Source of the DNA: Anaerolineae bacterium
Lineage (GTDB): Bacteria; Chloroflexota; Anaerolineae; Anaerolineales; Anaerolineaceae
Direction of reading: 5' to 3'
DNA length: 7,260 nucleotides
Assembly: GCA_016213455.1 (NCBI GenBank)
Contig: JACRAG010000431.1
Location: 1 to 7,260 of the forward strand
This document shows, piece after piece, positions 1 to 5,404 of this stretch (position 1 is the stretch's first letter; every line of letters starts with the position of its first letter). Position numbers and translations under genes: made by a program. The notes beneath the pieces were generated by a model. It did no database searches. It was not told the origin of the DNA and saw only the letters and a program-made list of their open reading frames with translations.

Positions 1-96
1 CCAATTCTCGGATATGATTGCACGCTGGTTATCGAAAATCCACTGCGCTGGATGAGCTGATCATTCGAAAAAACGCTTGGATTGAAAGGTTTGAAA
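1..96. other. Left edge and short leader before the first complete gene
   Basis: No complete gene is visible here. Two forward frames are open from the left edge and stop almost together (TGA at 58-60 in frame 1, TGA at 56-58 in frame 2), so the tail of an upstream gene may end here, but I cannot choose between them. The stretch from 61 to 96 is AT-rich and carries AAAGGT at 85-90, which serves as the ribosome binding site of the next gene. I see no convincing promoter. Confidence 0.4.
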
Positions 97-540
97 ATGT
101 CCCTCTCTGTATTTCTCGATACTCCAATCAGTCAGGTTGTCGAACCAAAAATTTTTATCCGTCGAGACGGAGCCAATGTGGAGATAACCCGCGCTGAATG
201 GGATGCGATGTGCCCTGATTGTGAACCGCTTGTAACCGATGGCGGCGAATCCAACGAAGTCTTTTATGCGAATATCACCCATAATCTCAACACAATGGCA
301 GATGCAGCCGGCATCTATTACGCCCTATGGAGGCCTGATGAGGTAGGGTTCACCAAAGCCCGGCATCTGATTGAGCCGTTACGTGATGGCTTGAAGCGAT
401 TAAAAGAGAATCCTGGGGAATTTCAAAAATTCAACCCGGAAAATGGGTGGGGATCGTATGATGGCCTGGTCAATTTTGTTGAACGGTATCTGGCGGCGTG
501 CGAAGAGTTTCCGGAGGCTGATGTACATGTATCGAGATAG
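97..540 (+). CDS. Conserved phage protein of unknown function (147 aa)
   Basis: I recognise this as a conserved protein family of tailed phages with no assigned function. The family-like core is in the second half: VFYANITHNLNTMADAAG at about residues 55-72, LWRPDE at 78-82, LIEPLRDGL at 91-99, FNPENGWGSYDGL at 112-124 and YLAACEEFPEADV near the end. No signal peptide, membrane segment or catalytic motif is seen, so it is probably cytosolic. ATG at 97 was chosen because AAAGGT lies 6 nt upstream; a TTG at 82 would add five residues but has no such site. Base composition is about 46-47% GC by hand count of three lines, clearly lower than the terminase and portal genes. It overlaps the next gene by 14 nt. 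Family membership is from memory; function is unknown. Confidence 0.85.
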   Translation: MSLSVFLDTPISQVVEPKIFIRRDGANVEITRAEWDAMCPDCEPLVTDGGESNEVFYANITHNLNTMADAAGIYYALWRPDEVGFTKARHLIEPLRDGLKRLKENPGEFQKFNPENGWGSYDGLVNFVERYLAACEEFPEADVHVSR

Positions 541-724
541 TCAAACAAACAGTAGCCCGATCGTTCTCACCAGCCTGGCGAGTCTGCCGCTGGTAACCAT
601 GCGCGAGTACACCGGGATGAGCGTCGATGAGGCGGTTCGCCGGCACCAGGCGCTGGGTTTGCCGGTGCGCGGGGTGTATGTGTTCGGCAGGCGGGTGTTC
701 ATCTGCATGGAGCGGACCGCTTGA
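527..724 (+). CDS. Small protein, possible DNA-binding (wHTH/AlpA-like) fold (65 aa)
   Basis: This short reading frame overlaps the end of the preceding gene by 14 nt and is followed by a gene starting on its own stop codon, which argues that it is translated. GGAGG at 513-517 sits 9 nt before ATG 527 and only 3 nt before ATG 521, so 527 is preferred. After a polar N-terminus, residues 20-60 (LPLVTMREYTGMSVDEAVRR, then LGLP, then a VYVFGRRVFI hairpin) resemble the helix-turn-helix plus beta-wing layout of small excisionase or AlpA-like phage regulators. The resemblance is weak: no typical recognition-helix signature is certain. The alternative is a structural small protein of unknown role. 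It may be a regulator because it sits just before a promoter and terminator region. Confidence 0.6.
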   Translation: MYRDSQTNSSPIVLTSLASLPLVTMREYTGMSVDEAVRRHQALGLPVRGVYVFGRRVFICMERTA

Positions 725-933
725 AGCGCATGTATGGCTGGCGGAAGCGCTCGGGCCGGCGCACCTGGCTGCACTGCCGCAACTGCGGGCGCCGGCTGGT
801 GCAGATCGCCGAGATCGACCTGCGCACGTGCGTGCCGCTGATCACGGCCTACGCCGTTGAGATGCGCATGGTGTGCGCGCGCTGCGGTACGGTTAGAGAG
901 TTCAGGAGTATTCGCCGTTCTATTGTTTTTTAG
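721..933 (+). CDS. Small zinc-ribbon protein (70 aa)
   Basis: The protein has two CxxC knuckles, C19-C22 (HCRNCG) and C52-C55 (VCARCG), plus C37 between them, in a very basic chain (RKRSGRR at 8-14, RSIRRS near the end). This is the pattern of a structural zinc ribbon, suggesting nucleic-acid or protein binding. The spacing loosely recalls phage Com-like zinc proteins and the four-Cys zinc motif of lambda Q, but no homology can be claimed. TTG at 721 overlaps the stop of the previous gene (TTGA) and has GGAG at 709-712, 8 nt upstream; ATG at 730 is the alternative but its spacing is poor. The gene ends immediately before a promoter, and the last codons contain its -35 box. Confidence 0.7.
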   Translation: MKRMYGWRKRSGRRTWLHCRNCGRRLVQIAEIDLRTCVPLITAYAVEMRMVCARCGTVREFRSIRRSIVF

Positions 934-950
934 GTCAAATGGTCTATAAT
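923..950 (+). promoter_or_regulatory. Sigma70-type promoter before the structured leader and late operon
   Basis: A perfect -10 box TATAAT lies at 945-950. A moderate -35 box TTGTTT lies at 923-928 with a 16-nt spacer. Transcription would start near 957. It is the only promoter-like sequence I see in the 934-1095 gap, and the -35 box lies within the final codons of the zinc-ribbon gene. The boxes are read directly from the sequence; activity is inferred. Confidence 0.6.
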
Positions 951-956
951 GAGATT

Positions 957-1054
957 GTTGATTGTCGGTCGCTCTGGTTGGCCACGCATCGCGCGGCAGG
1001 AGCGATCACCCGGAGATTGGCGCCCGGCTCATTTTGAGTCGGGCGTTTTTGTTT
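957..1054 (+). ncRNA. Candidate short structured leader RNA (about 95-100 nt)
   Basis: From the predicted start near 957 to the end of the terminator U-tract the transcript would be about 95-100 nt and contain two hairpins. The first runs 967-1007: GGTCGCTC (967-974) pairs with GAGCGATC (1000-1007) with one G.U pair; inside, GCC (981-983) pairs with GGC (995-997) and CGC (985-987) with GCG (991-993), closing an ATC loop. The second is the terminator at 1021-1045. A short RNA ended before a late operon recalls lambda 6S RNA. No Rfam family is recognised, and expression is inferred only. Confidence 0.4.
1021..1054 (+). terminator. Strong rho-independent terminator
   Basis: CGCCCGGCTC (1021-1030) pairs with GAGTCGGGCG (1036-1045) over 10 bp with one G.U pair, around a 5-nt ATTTT loop, followed directly by TTTTTGTTT (1046-1054). 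This is a textbook intrinsic terminator. It would end both the upstream 97-933 transcript and the RNA from the promoter at 923-950, so expression of the downstream operon needs read-through, antitermination or a promoter that I cannot see. Confidence 0.88.
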
Positions 1055-1064
1055 AACCCAACGC

Positions 1065-1090
1065 CGCCCGGCTCCATCACAAACCGGAGG
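1065..1090 (+). promoter_or_regulatory. Second copy of the terminator arm and ribosome binding site of the late operon
   Basis: CGCCCGGCTC at 1065-1074 is an exact 10-nt direct repeat of the left arm of the terminator (1021-1030). It could therefore pair with the same right arm (1036-1045), or its CTCC (1072-1075) could pair weakly with GGAG (1086-1089) in the ribosome binding site GGAGG (1086-1090), which lies 5 nt before the ATG at 1096. The repeat and pairing are visible; a regulatory role is speculative. Confidence 0.35.
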
Positions 1091-1095
1091 CGTGC

Positions 1096-1476
1096 ATGCA
1101 AAATCTTTTGATCTCCCGTAAGTTTTGGTCGTTGATCCTGGCGTTGACCGTGATGGTCGTCGCCGCGTTTTACCCGGCTTTCCAGATGGACGCCGAGGCC
1201 GGCGCCGGCATGCTGGTGATCGTGGTCAGCTACATCATCGGCGTCGGCTTGGACCCCGGCGAGAATGCCGGCACCTGGCAGGGCGTGATCAAGTCGCGCA
1301 AGTTCTGGGCAGCGGCAATCGGCTTCACGGTCATGGTCCTGGCCGGCCTGGATATCAAACTACCTCAACCCTTTTCGCCTGACATGTTGATCGAAGTGGC
1401 TGTGCTGATCGGCAGTTACGTGGTCGGCATTGCGGCCAGTGATCGTCTCCGTATCCGAGGGAGCTATGACGGATAG
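1096..1476 (+). CDS. Internally duplicated multi-pass membrane protein, holin-like (126 aa)
   Basis: This small hydrophobic protein has about four predicted membrane segments, near residues 9-27, 38-52, 69-86 and 99-114, arranged as two similar halves. SRKFW occurs at 7-11 and 67-71, TVMV at 18-21 and 78-81, and SYIIGVG (45-51) matches SYVVGIA (107-113), giving a period of 60-62 residues. The DNA of the two halves has diverged, so the duplication is old. Size, hydrophobicity and the neighbouring XhlA-like gene suggest a holin or lysis-accessory protein in the inner membrane, but no holin family is recognised with certainty. ATG 1096 follows GGAGG by 5 nt. The end overlaps the next gene by 11 nt. 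An alternative is a superinfection-exclusion or other membrane moron. Confidence 0.8.
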   Translation: MQNLLISRKFWSLILALTVMVVAAFYPAFQMDAEAGAGMLVIVVSYIIGVGLDPGENAGTWQGVIKSRKFWAAAIGFTVMVLAGLDIKLPQPFSPDMLIEVAVLIGSYVVGIAASDRLRIRGSYDG

Positions 1477-1810
1477 CCACGCGGTCACTGGCAAATCACT
1501 GCAGGCCCAAATCGACTCTTTAGGTGAGCGAATGGAAAAAGGGTTTGAGGAAATCAAGGCGCTACTGCGGGGAAACGAAGAGCGCCTGCGCAGTCTGGAA
1601 ACACGCGAGGCATCTTGCCAGCCACTGATCCAGTCAAGACTGGATGCAGCCTGGCGGAAGATCGACGAGCACGAGAAAGAGATCGAGACGCTGACCGAGA
1701 TTGCCCAGAGCCTGCGGGCCACGCTGCGCGTGGTCACTGGTGTGTTGGTTGTGCTCGGCACGGGCGTCGGTGCCTGGTTGGTCAACCAGGTGTTGGGGTT
1801 GATCAAATGA
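1466..1810 (+). CDS. Coiled-coil protein with C-terminal membrane anchor, XhlA-like (114 aa)
   Basis: Residues 10-85 are charged and heptad-like (LQAQIDSLGERMEKGFEEIK, then further Leu/Ile-spaced helices), predicting a long coiled coil. Residues 88-110 (RVVTGVLVVLGTGVGAWLVNQ) form a single transmembrane helix, leaving almost no tail. This layout matches haemolysin XhlA-type phage proteins, which work with a holin in cell lysis in Bacillus phages; the assignment here rests on architecture rather than residue identity. ATG 1466 is preferred because GAGG lies just upstream (1457-1460); an in-frame start at 1430 lies well inside the upstream gene and lacks a site. The gene overlaps its upstream neighbour by 11 nt and the HNH gene by ATGA (1807-1810). 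No endolysin gene is present next to it. Confidence 0.78.
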   Translation: MTDSHAVTGKSLQAQIDSLGERMEKGFEEIKALLRGNEERLRSLETREASCQPLIQSRLDAAWRKIDEHEKEIETLTEIAQSLRATLRVVTGVLVVLGTGVGAWLVNQVLGLIK

Positions 1811-2148
1811 GTCCTACCAGGGCGTTGCGTCAGTGTACCTATCCGGGCTGCAGTGCGCTGGTTTCGCACGGCAGTCGGTGCGCTGCGCATGCCGAGGCCT
1901 GGCACAACCAGGACTATCGCGCCTGGTATCGCACCGATCGGTGGCGGCAGATCCGCGCCAAGCAGTTGCGTGCTCAACCCTGGTGCGAGGAGTGCCGCAA
2001 GGCTGGGCGGATGGTGGTTGCCACGGATGTGGATCACATCGAGGCGCACCGCGGCGATGAGGGTCGCTTTTATGCCGGGCCGTTTCAATCGCTGTGCCAT
2101 CGCTGTCACAGTCGCAAGACTCAACGCGAGACGAGGGGGAGGGCATGA
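1807..2148 (+). CDS. HNH endonuclease of the terminase module (113 aa)
   Basis: This is a phage HNH (beta-beta-alpha metal) nuclease. An N-terminal cluster C10, C15, C25, H28 may bind zinc. The HNH domain starts with the family-typical YRTDRWRQIRAKQLRAQPWC (41-60). A second zinc site is C60-x2-C63 with C97-x2-C100. The catalytic motif is VDHI (75-78) and the final CHSRKT (100-105), with H77 and H101 as the two conserved His. The usual middle Asn, five residues before C97 in NLQSLC-type relatives, is Pro92 here (GPFQSLC), so the active site is a variant. In HK97 the equivalent protein (gp74) supports specific cleavage by terminase during cos packaging; a similar role here is inferred from position directly before terS. 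The start overlaps the upstream stop as ATGA, with GGGG 8 nt upstream. Confidence 0.92.
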   Translation: MSPTRALRQCTYPGCSALVSHGSRCAAHAEAWHNQDYRAWYRTDRWRQIRAKQLRAQPWCEECRKAGRMVVATDVDHIEAHRGDEGRFYAGPFQSLCHRCHSRKTQRETRGRA

Positions 2149-2231
2149 AAAAAGTTTTCACCAACCCACCCTATACCGCGCGTGTCTCGAATCTGAGAAA
2201 GATTCCCCGATCGAGTTTGAGTTTGAGGTGA
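2145..2231 (+). CDS. Candidate 28-aa small protein between HNH and terS
   Basis: ATG 2145 overlaps the HNH stop codon as ATGA and is preceded by a very purine-rich, strong ribosome binding site (GAGGGGGAGGG, 2133-2143). The frame encodes a basic 28-residue peptide starting MKKVFTNPPYTARV and ending RSSLSLR, and stops at TGA 2229-2231, inside the ribosome binding site of terS. It may be a real small protein, a translational coupler that carries ribosomes from HNH to terS, or chance. The coding DNA also holds a small hairpin, GAATCT (2189-2194) with AGATTC (2200-2205). No family is recognised. Confidence 0.4.
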   Translation: MKKVFTNPPYTARVSNLRKIPRSSLSLR

Positions 2232-2237
2232 GCAGCC

Positions 2238-2723
2238 ATGCCGACACGACCGGTGAGTGCGGACAACATGGACGGCGGCGGGAAGCACTGGACGAAAGCC
2301 GAGCTCGAAGCCAGGCATGCGGCTGCGGACGGCAGCAAACGCCAAAAGCGGGTGGTGCTGAAACCGCCCCCTTTGGTGAAGGAGAAGCCGGAAGTTTACG
2401 CGGTATGGAAAGACATCGTGAAGAAGCTTCGCGGGATTGAACTGCTGGACAACCTGGACTCGGATCTGTTGGCAGTCTATTGTGATGCGCTTGTGCATTA
2501 CAGGGAGTGCAGCCGGCGGATTGGCCTGCCGGTGCACCGCGAGGATGGCGAGGCGGTTTCGCCGATGGCGATGAGCGACCTGATTAAAGAGACGCAGGCC
2601 TGGGCGCGGATTGTGGCGCAGTTTGCGGACAAGCTGGGGCTGACGCCTGGCGGGCGGGCCCGGTGGGCGAAGAAGCAAGCCGATAAGAAATTGGATCCGT
2701 TTGAAGAGGCGTTTGGAGGATGA
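2238..2723 (+). CDS. terS: Terminase small subunit, P27 family (161 aa)
   Basis: The small terminase recognises the phage DNA and guides the large subunit to the packaging site. The N-terminus (1-40) is polar and probably disordered. The P27-like core runs from about 43 to 145: a PPPL segment, VYAVWKDIVKKL (53-64), LDNLDSDLLAVYCDALVHY (70-88) and a C-terminal GLTPGGRARWAKKQADK (134-150), the last being a P27 hallmark, followed by DPFEEAFGG. Length is normal for the family. ATG 2238 follows GAGGTGA (2225-2231) by 6 nt. The gene lies between the HNH nuclease and terL and overlaps terL by ATGA (2720-2723). Confidence 0.93.
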   Translation: MPTRPVSADNMDGGGKHWTKAELEARHAAADGSKRQKRVVLKPPPLVKEKPEVYAVWKDIVKKLRGIELLDNLDSDLLAVYCDALVHYRECSRRIGLPVHREDGEAVSPMAMSDLIKETQAWARIVAQFADKLGLTPGGRARWAKKQADKKLDPFEEAFGG

Positions 2724-4438
2724 TGCACCCGACCACGCAGTATGCGCTGGATGTGGTTGAGGGGCGCCGGGTGTCCGGGCGCGCCGAAATTTTGGCGTGC
2801 AAGCGGCACCTCGATGATTTGGCGCGCTCGCAGGCGGACCCGGCCTGGCCGTGGATGTTCGATGAGAACAAGGCGGACAAGATCTTCGCGTGGTTCCGCT
2901 ACTGCAAGCACGTGGAGGGCAAAAAAGCAGGGTCCCCGATCGAGCTGGAAGATTTTCAGAAGTTCGATTTTGGGTGCGTGTTTGGGTGGGTGGATCGCGA
3001 GACCGGGCTGCGGCGCTTTGAGAAGGCGTACATCCAGGAGGCGCGCAAAAACGGCAAGAGCACGCGCATGAGCGGCGCGGCGCTGTACCTGATGGCAGGG
3101 GATGGCGAGGAAAGCCCGGCGGTTTACTGCGCGGCGGTGGACAAGGACCAGGCGCGGATTGTGTACAAGTCGGCGATGGCGATGGCGCGCAAGAGTCCGG
3201 ACATCCAGCGCAGGCTGAAGATCCGGGATTATATGATCAGCCACGTGAGCCGCGGGGGTGAACTGAAAGCGCTTAGCAAGGACACGCAGAACAAAGACGG
3301 GTTGAACCCGAGCGGGGCGATCATCGACGAGTATCACGCGCACAAAACCAGCGAGATCTACGACCTGATCTGGAGCGCGTGGGGCCAGCGGGCGCAGGCG
3401 CTGATGATGATCATCACAACGGCGGGCTTTGAGACGATCGAAAACCCCTGCTACAAGGAATATGAGTATGTCAAATCCATCCTCACGGGCACGGTCAAGA
3501 ATGACCGGTACTGGGGGGTGATTCGGGAGCTGGACGAGGGCGACGACGAGCACGACCCGGCGAACTGGATCAAGGCCAACCCGCTGCGGGCGGCCACGCC
3601 GGAGGGGTTGAAAAAGCTGCAGGAGCAGCACGACGAGGCTTTCAACAGCCGCGATCATGCCAAGATCCGGAATTTCCGGGTAAAGAACCTCAACAAGTGG
3701 GTCAACGAGACGGAAAGCAGCTATTTTAGCAGCGAGCTGCTGGAAAAGTGGGCCAAGTTGGGGGTAACGCGAGAGGTCTTCCGCGAGCTGACGCGGGGGA
3801 AACAAGCCGTGGTCGGGGTGGACCTCTCCAAGAGCATTGACCTGACGGCCTGCGCGCACCTGTTTGCGCTGGCGGACGGCAGGATTGCGGTGACGGCGCG
3901 CGGTTTCATCCCCGAGGGGGCGGTGATCGCGCATGAGCGGACTGACAAAATTGAGTATCGCGCATGGGCAGCGGATGACTGGGTGACCATCACCGAAGGA
4001 GACGTGACCGACTTCGCCTCGATCCGGACGTACATCGATGATGCCGAGCTGAACCACGGCTGGGTGCTGCATGAGTTTGCATATGACCCGTACAACGCCA
4101 CGGCGATGGCCAACGACCTGCAGCGGGACGGCGTGACGATCATCGAGGTGCGGCAGGGCGTGCGTACGCTGAGCGAGCCGACCAAAACTTTTCGCGACCT
4201 GGTGGCGAGCGGACAGGTGGTGCATGAGGGCAGCCCGCTGTTAACCTGGGCCCTGGCCAATGCGCGCGAGGCCCAGGACGACAACGAGAACATCAAGTTG
4301 TCGAAGAAAAACGCGAGCGATACCAAGCGGATCGACCCAGCCAGCGCAACGATGAACGCCATGACGCGCCTTGAGGCGCTGCGCGAAGCGAGCCAGGACG
4401 TGAACGGCGACATCAAAGCCGGAAAGTGGGGCATGTAA
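2720..4438 (+). CDS. terL: Terminase large subunit, HK97/P27-associated type (572 aa)
   Basis: TerL is the packaging motor and nuclease: it cuts concatemeric DNA and drives it through the portal using ATP. In the N-terminal ATPase the Walker A is ARKNGKST (108-115), the Walker B is AIIDE (200-204) with catalytic Glu204, and the coupling motif is ITTAG (232-236). In the C-terminal RNase H-like nuclease the acidic residues are D368 in VGVDLS, D456 in AYDPYNA and D539 in KRIDPASA, the expected three-site order. Length is typical and all key residues are present, so it is probably functional. GGAGG (2715-2719) touches ATG 2720 and is 3 nt from ATG 2723, so translation may begin at the second Met; numbering here is from the first. 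It ends TAATG, overlapping the next start by one base. Confidence 0.96.
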   Translation: MMHPTTQYALDVVEGRRVSGRAEILACKRHLDDLARSQADPAWPWMFDENKADKIFAWFRYCKHVEGKKAGSPIELEDFQKFDFGCVFGWVDRETGLRRFEKAYIQEARKNGKSTRMSGAALYLMAGDGEESPAVYCAAVDKDQARIVYKSAMAMARKSPDIQRRLKIRDYMISHVSRGGELKALSKDTQNKDGLNPSGAIIDEYHAHKTSEIYDLIWSAWGQRAQALMMIITTAGFETIENPCYKEYEYVKSILTGTVKNDRYWGVIRELDEGDDEHDPANWIKANPLRAATPEGLKKLQEQHDEAFNSRDHAKIRNFRVKNLNKWVNETESSYFSSELLEKWAKLGVTREVFRELTRGKQAVVGVDLSKSIDLTACAHLFALADGRIAVTARGFIPEGAVIAHERTDKIEYRAWAADDWVTITEGDVTDFASIRTYIDDAELNHGWVLHEFAYDPYNATAMANDLQRDGVTIIEVRQGVRTLSEPTKTFRDLVASGQVVHEGSPLLTWALANAREAQDDNENIKLSKKNASDTKRIDPASATMNAMTRLEALREASQDVNGDIKAGKWGM

Positions 4439-4674
4439 TGACATCCATCCAACATGATCAATCACTTTCGAAGCCTGATACATGGGCGATTTTCCGCTAT
4501 CAAAGCGGGAGGGTGCAGGTTGTGACGCGCTGCAGAAGAGGTCATATCGGCAGTTTGGACGATCATCAGATTGGTTCGGACGGCACGGTGACACCGTCAG
4601 TTGTTTGTCAACACGATGGGTGTGACTACCACGAGTTCGTCAAGCTAGAGGGCTGGGAGGAAGGTCTATGCTGA
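4438..4674 (+). CDS. Small zinc-binding phage protein (78 aa)
   Basis: The start ATG shares one base with the terL stop (TAATG), with GGGG (4428-4431) 6 nt upstream. The protein carries a likely metal site: C32 and H36 (CRRGH) on one side, then C57, C62 and H65 (VCQHDGCDYH) on the other, around a conserved-looking GSLDDHQIGSDGTVTPSVVC core, and ends HEFVKLEGW. I recognise this as a recurrent hypothetical protein of phages, with no known function. It and the next gene average about 53% GC by hand count (4441-4920), lower than the flanking terL. The last 7 nt overlap the next gene. Cytosolic; possibly binds nucleic acid or protein. Confidence 0.8.
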   Translation: MTSIQHDQSLSKPDTWAIFRYQSGRVQVVTRCRRGHIGSLDDHQIGSDGTVTPSVVCQHDGCDYHEFVKLEGWEEGLC

Positions 4675-4937
4675 GGTTAGGTCTGGACGATCTGGATACG
4701 AACGGCGATGTGGGCGATTGGGCTTTTCTGGATAACGACAAGCAGATTGCGATTCGCTACGGTCCGACGGCGTTTGCTGGAACAGTGGTTATACCGATTT
4801 TCACGCCACACGGTTGGTTATGGAATGGGAACCGAACGGCACCTACCATAGAGCCGTCCATACTGGTCAGACCTGTTGATGGCTGGACCGATGGCTGGCA
4901 TGGTTGGTTGAGAGATGGAAAGTTGGTTACGGCATGA
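4668..4937 (+). CDS. DUF6527-like protein (89 aa)
   Basis: The second half, RTAPTIEPSILV (56-67) followed by GWHGWLRDGKLV (77-88), matches the pattern I know for the DUF6527 family of small phage proteins (PTxxPS then WHGWLRDG), whose function is unknown. The N-terminal half is a beta-rich stretch with an FTPHGWLWNGN motif. The expected cysteine of many members is not seen. ATG 4668 has a strong site, GGGAGGAAGG (4655-4664 region), and overlaps the preceding gene by 7 nt; the stop overlaps the next start as ATGA. Composition is lower in GC than terL, like the preceding gene, so the two may have entered together. Confidence 0.75.
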   Translation: MLRLGLDDLDTNGDVGDWAFLDNDKQIAIRYGPTAFAGTVVIPIFTPHGWLWNGNRTAPTIEPSILVRPVDGWTDGWHGWLRDGKLVTA

Positions 4938-5404
4938 TGAAGCTGGATATCGCCTGCGGGAACCATAAAGACCTGGGCTGGACGGGGATCGACATTCAGG
5001 CGCTGCCGGGGGTGGACATTGTGCATGACTTGAACGTGCATCCCTGGCCGGTGGCCTCGGAGAGCGTGGTCCAGGCGAAGGCCTGGCACATCGTGGAGCA
5101 CATTCCACCGGTGGCGGTGACGGAAAAGGGCACGCGCAGACCGTTCATCGAGTTTATGAATGAGTGCTGGCGGGTGCTGAAAGCGGGCGCGCTGATCGAC
5201 ATCGAAACGCCCTACGGCGGATCGGCGGGATTTTTACACGACCCGACGCACTGCAACCCGGTGAGTGAGTTGACCTTCGAGCATTTTGACCCGGATTACC
5301 GGCGGTACCAGACCTACCAGCCGAAACCCTGGAAGATCCTCGTGCTGAGATGGGCGCCGGACGGGAACGTGAATGTTCTGATGGAGAAACGACGTGAGGC
5401 TTAA
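4934..5404 (+). CDS. Small class I SAM-dependent methyltransferase-like protein (156 aa)
   Basis: The N-terminus LDIACGN (4-10) is a SAM-binding motif I of the class I Rossmann fold, followed by WTGIDIQ (16-22), where D20 ends beta-2 and would bind the SAM ribose. AKAWHIVEHI (48-57) corresponds to the S-x-x-x-EH motif of Methyltransf_11-like enzymes. FMNECWRVLKAGALIDIETP (73-92) is the usual post-motif region, and DPTH (103-106) is typical of a predicted methyltransferase family. It is short but complete-looking; the substrate is unknown (sugar, protein, nucleotide or small molecule). ATG 4934 overlaps the upstream stop; ATG 4937 is an alternative, and no strong ribosome binding site is seen, so coupling is likely. 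It overlaps the next gene by 11 nt. Confidence 0.85.
   Translation: MMKLDIACGNHKDLGWTGIDIQALPGVDIVHDLNVHPWPVASESVVQAKAWHIVEHIPPVAVTEKGTRRPFIEFMNECWRVLKAGALIDIETPYGGSAGFLHDPTHCNPVSELTFEHFDPDYRRYQTYQPKPWKILVLRWAPDGNVNVLMEKRREA

Noticed and set aside
949..1056. A 35-codon forward frame (ATG 949 to TAA 1054-1056) across the leader
   Set aside because: Its start codon overlaps the -10 box, it has no ribosome binding site within the transcript, and it reads through the terminator hairpin and U-tract.
1360..2124. A 254-codon minus-strand frame opposite the lysis-like and HNH genes
   Set aside because: It covers three plus-strand genes supported by domains, overlaps and ribosome binding sites; the translated sequence is low in information and matches nothing.
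2213..2232. Tandem GAGTTT repeats before terS
   Set aside because: Only two copies plus a partial; too short to be a meaningful repeat array or terminase-binding iteron set.
1853..2440. A 195-codon forward frame overlapping HNH and the start of terS
   Set aside because: It is an alternative frame of genes with clear HNH and P27 motifs and has no suitable ribosome binding site.
2498..4225. A 575-codon open frame on the minus strand opposite terS and terL
   Set aside because: It lies wholly antisense to two genes with clear family motifs. Its product is rich in Arg, Pro, Val and His with no recognisable domain, as expected when a GC-rich gene is read backwards.
3721..4461. A 246-codon minus-strand frame opposite the terL nuclease domain
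   Set aside because: Ser/Arg/Ala-rich shadow of terL with no motif, no good ribosome binding site context and no neighbours on that strand.
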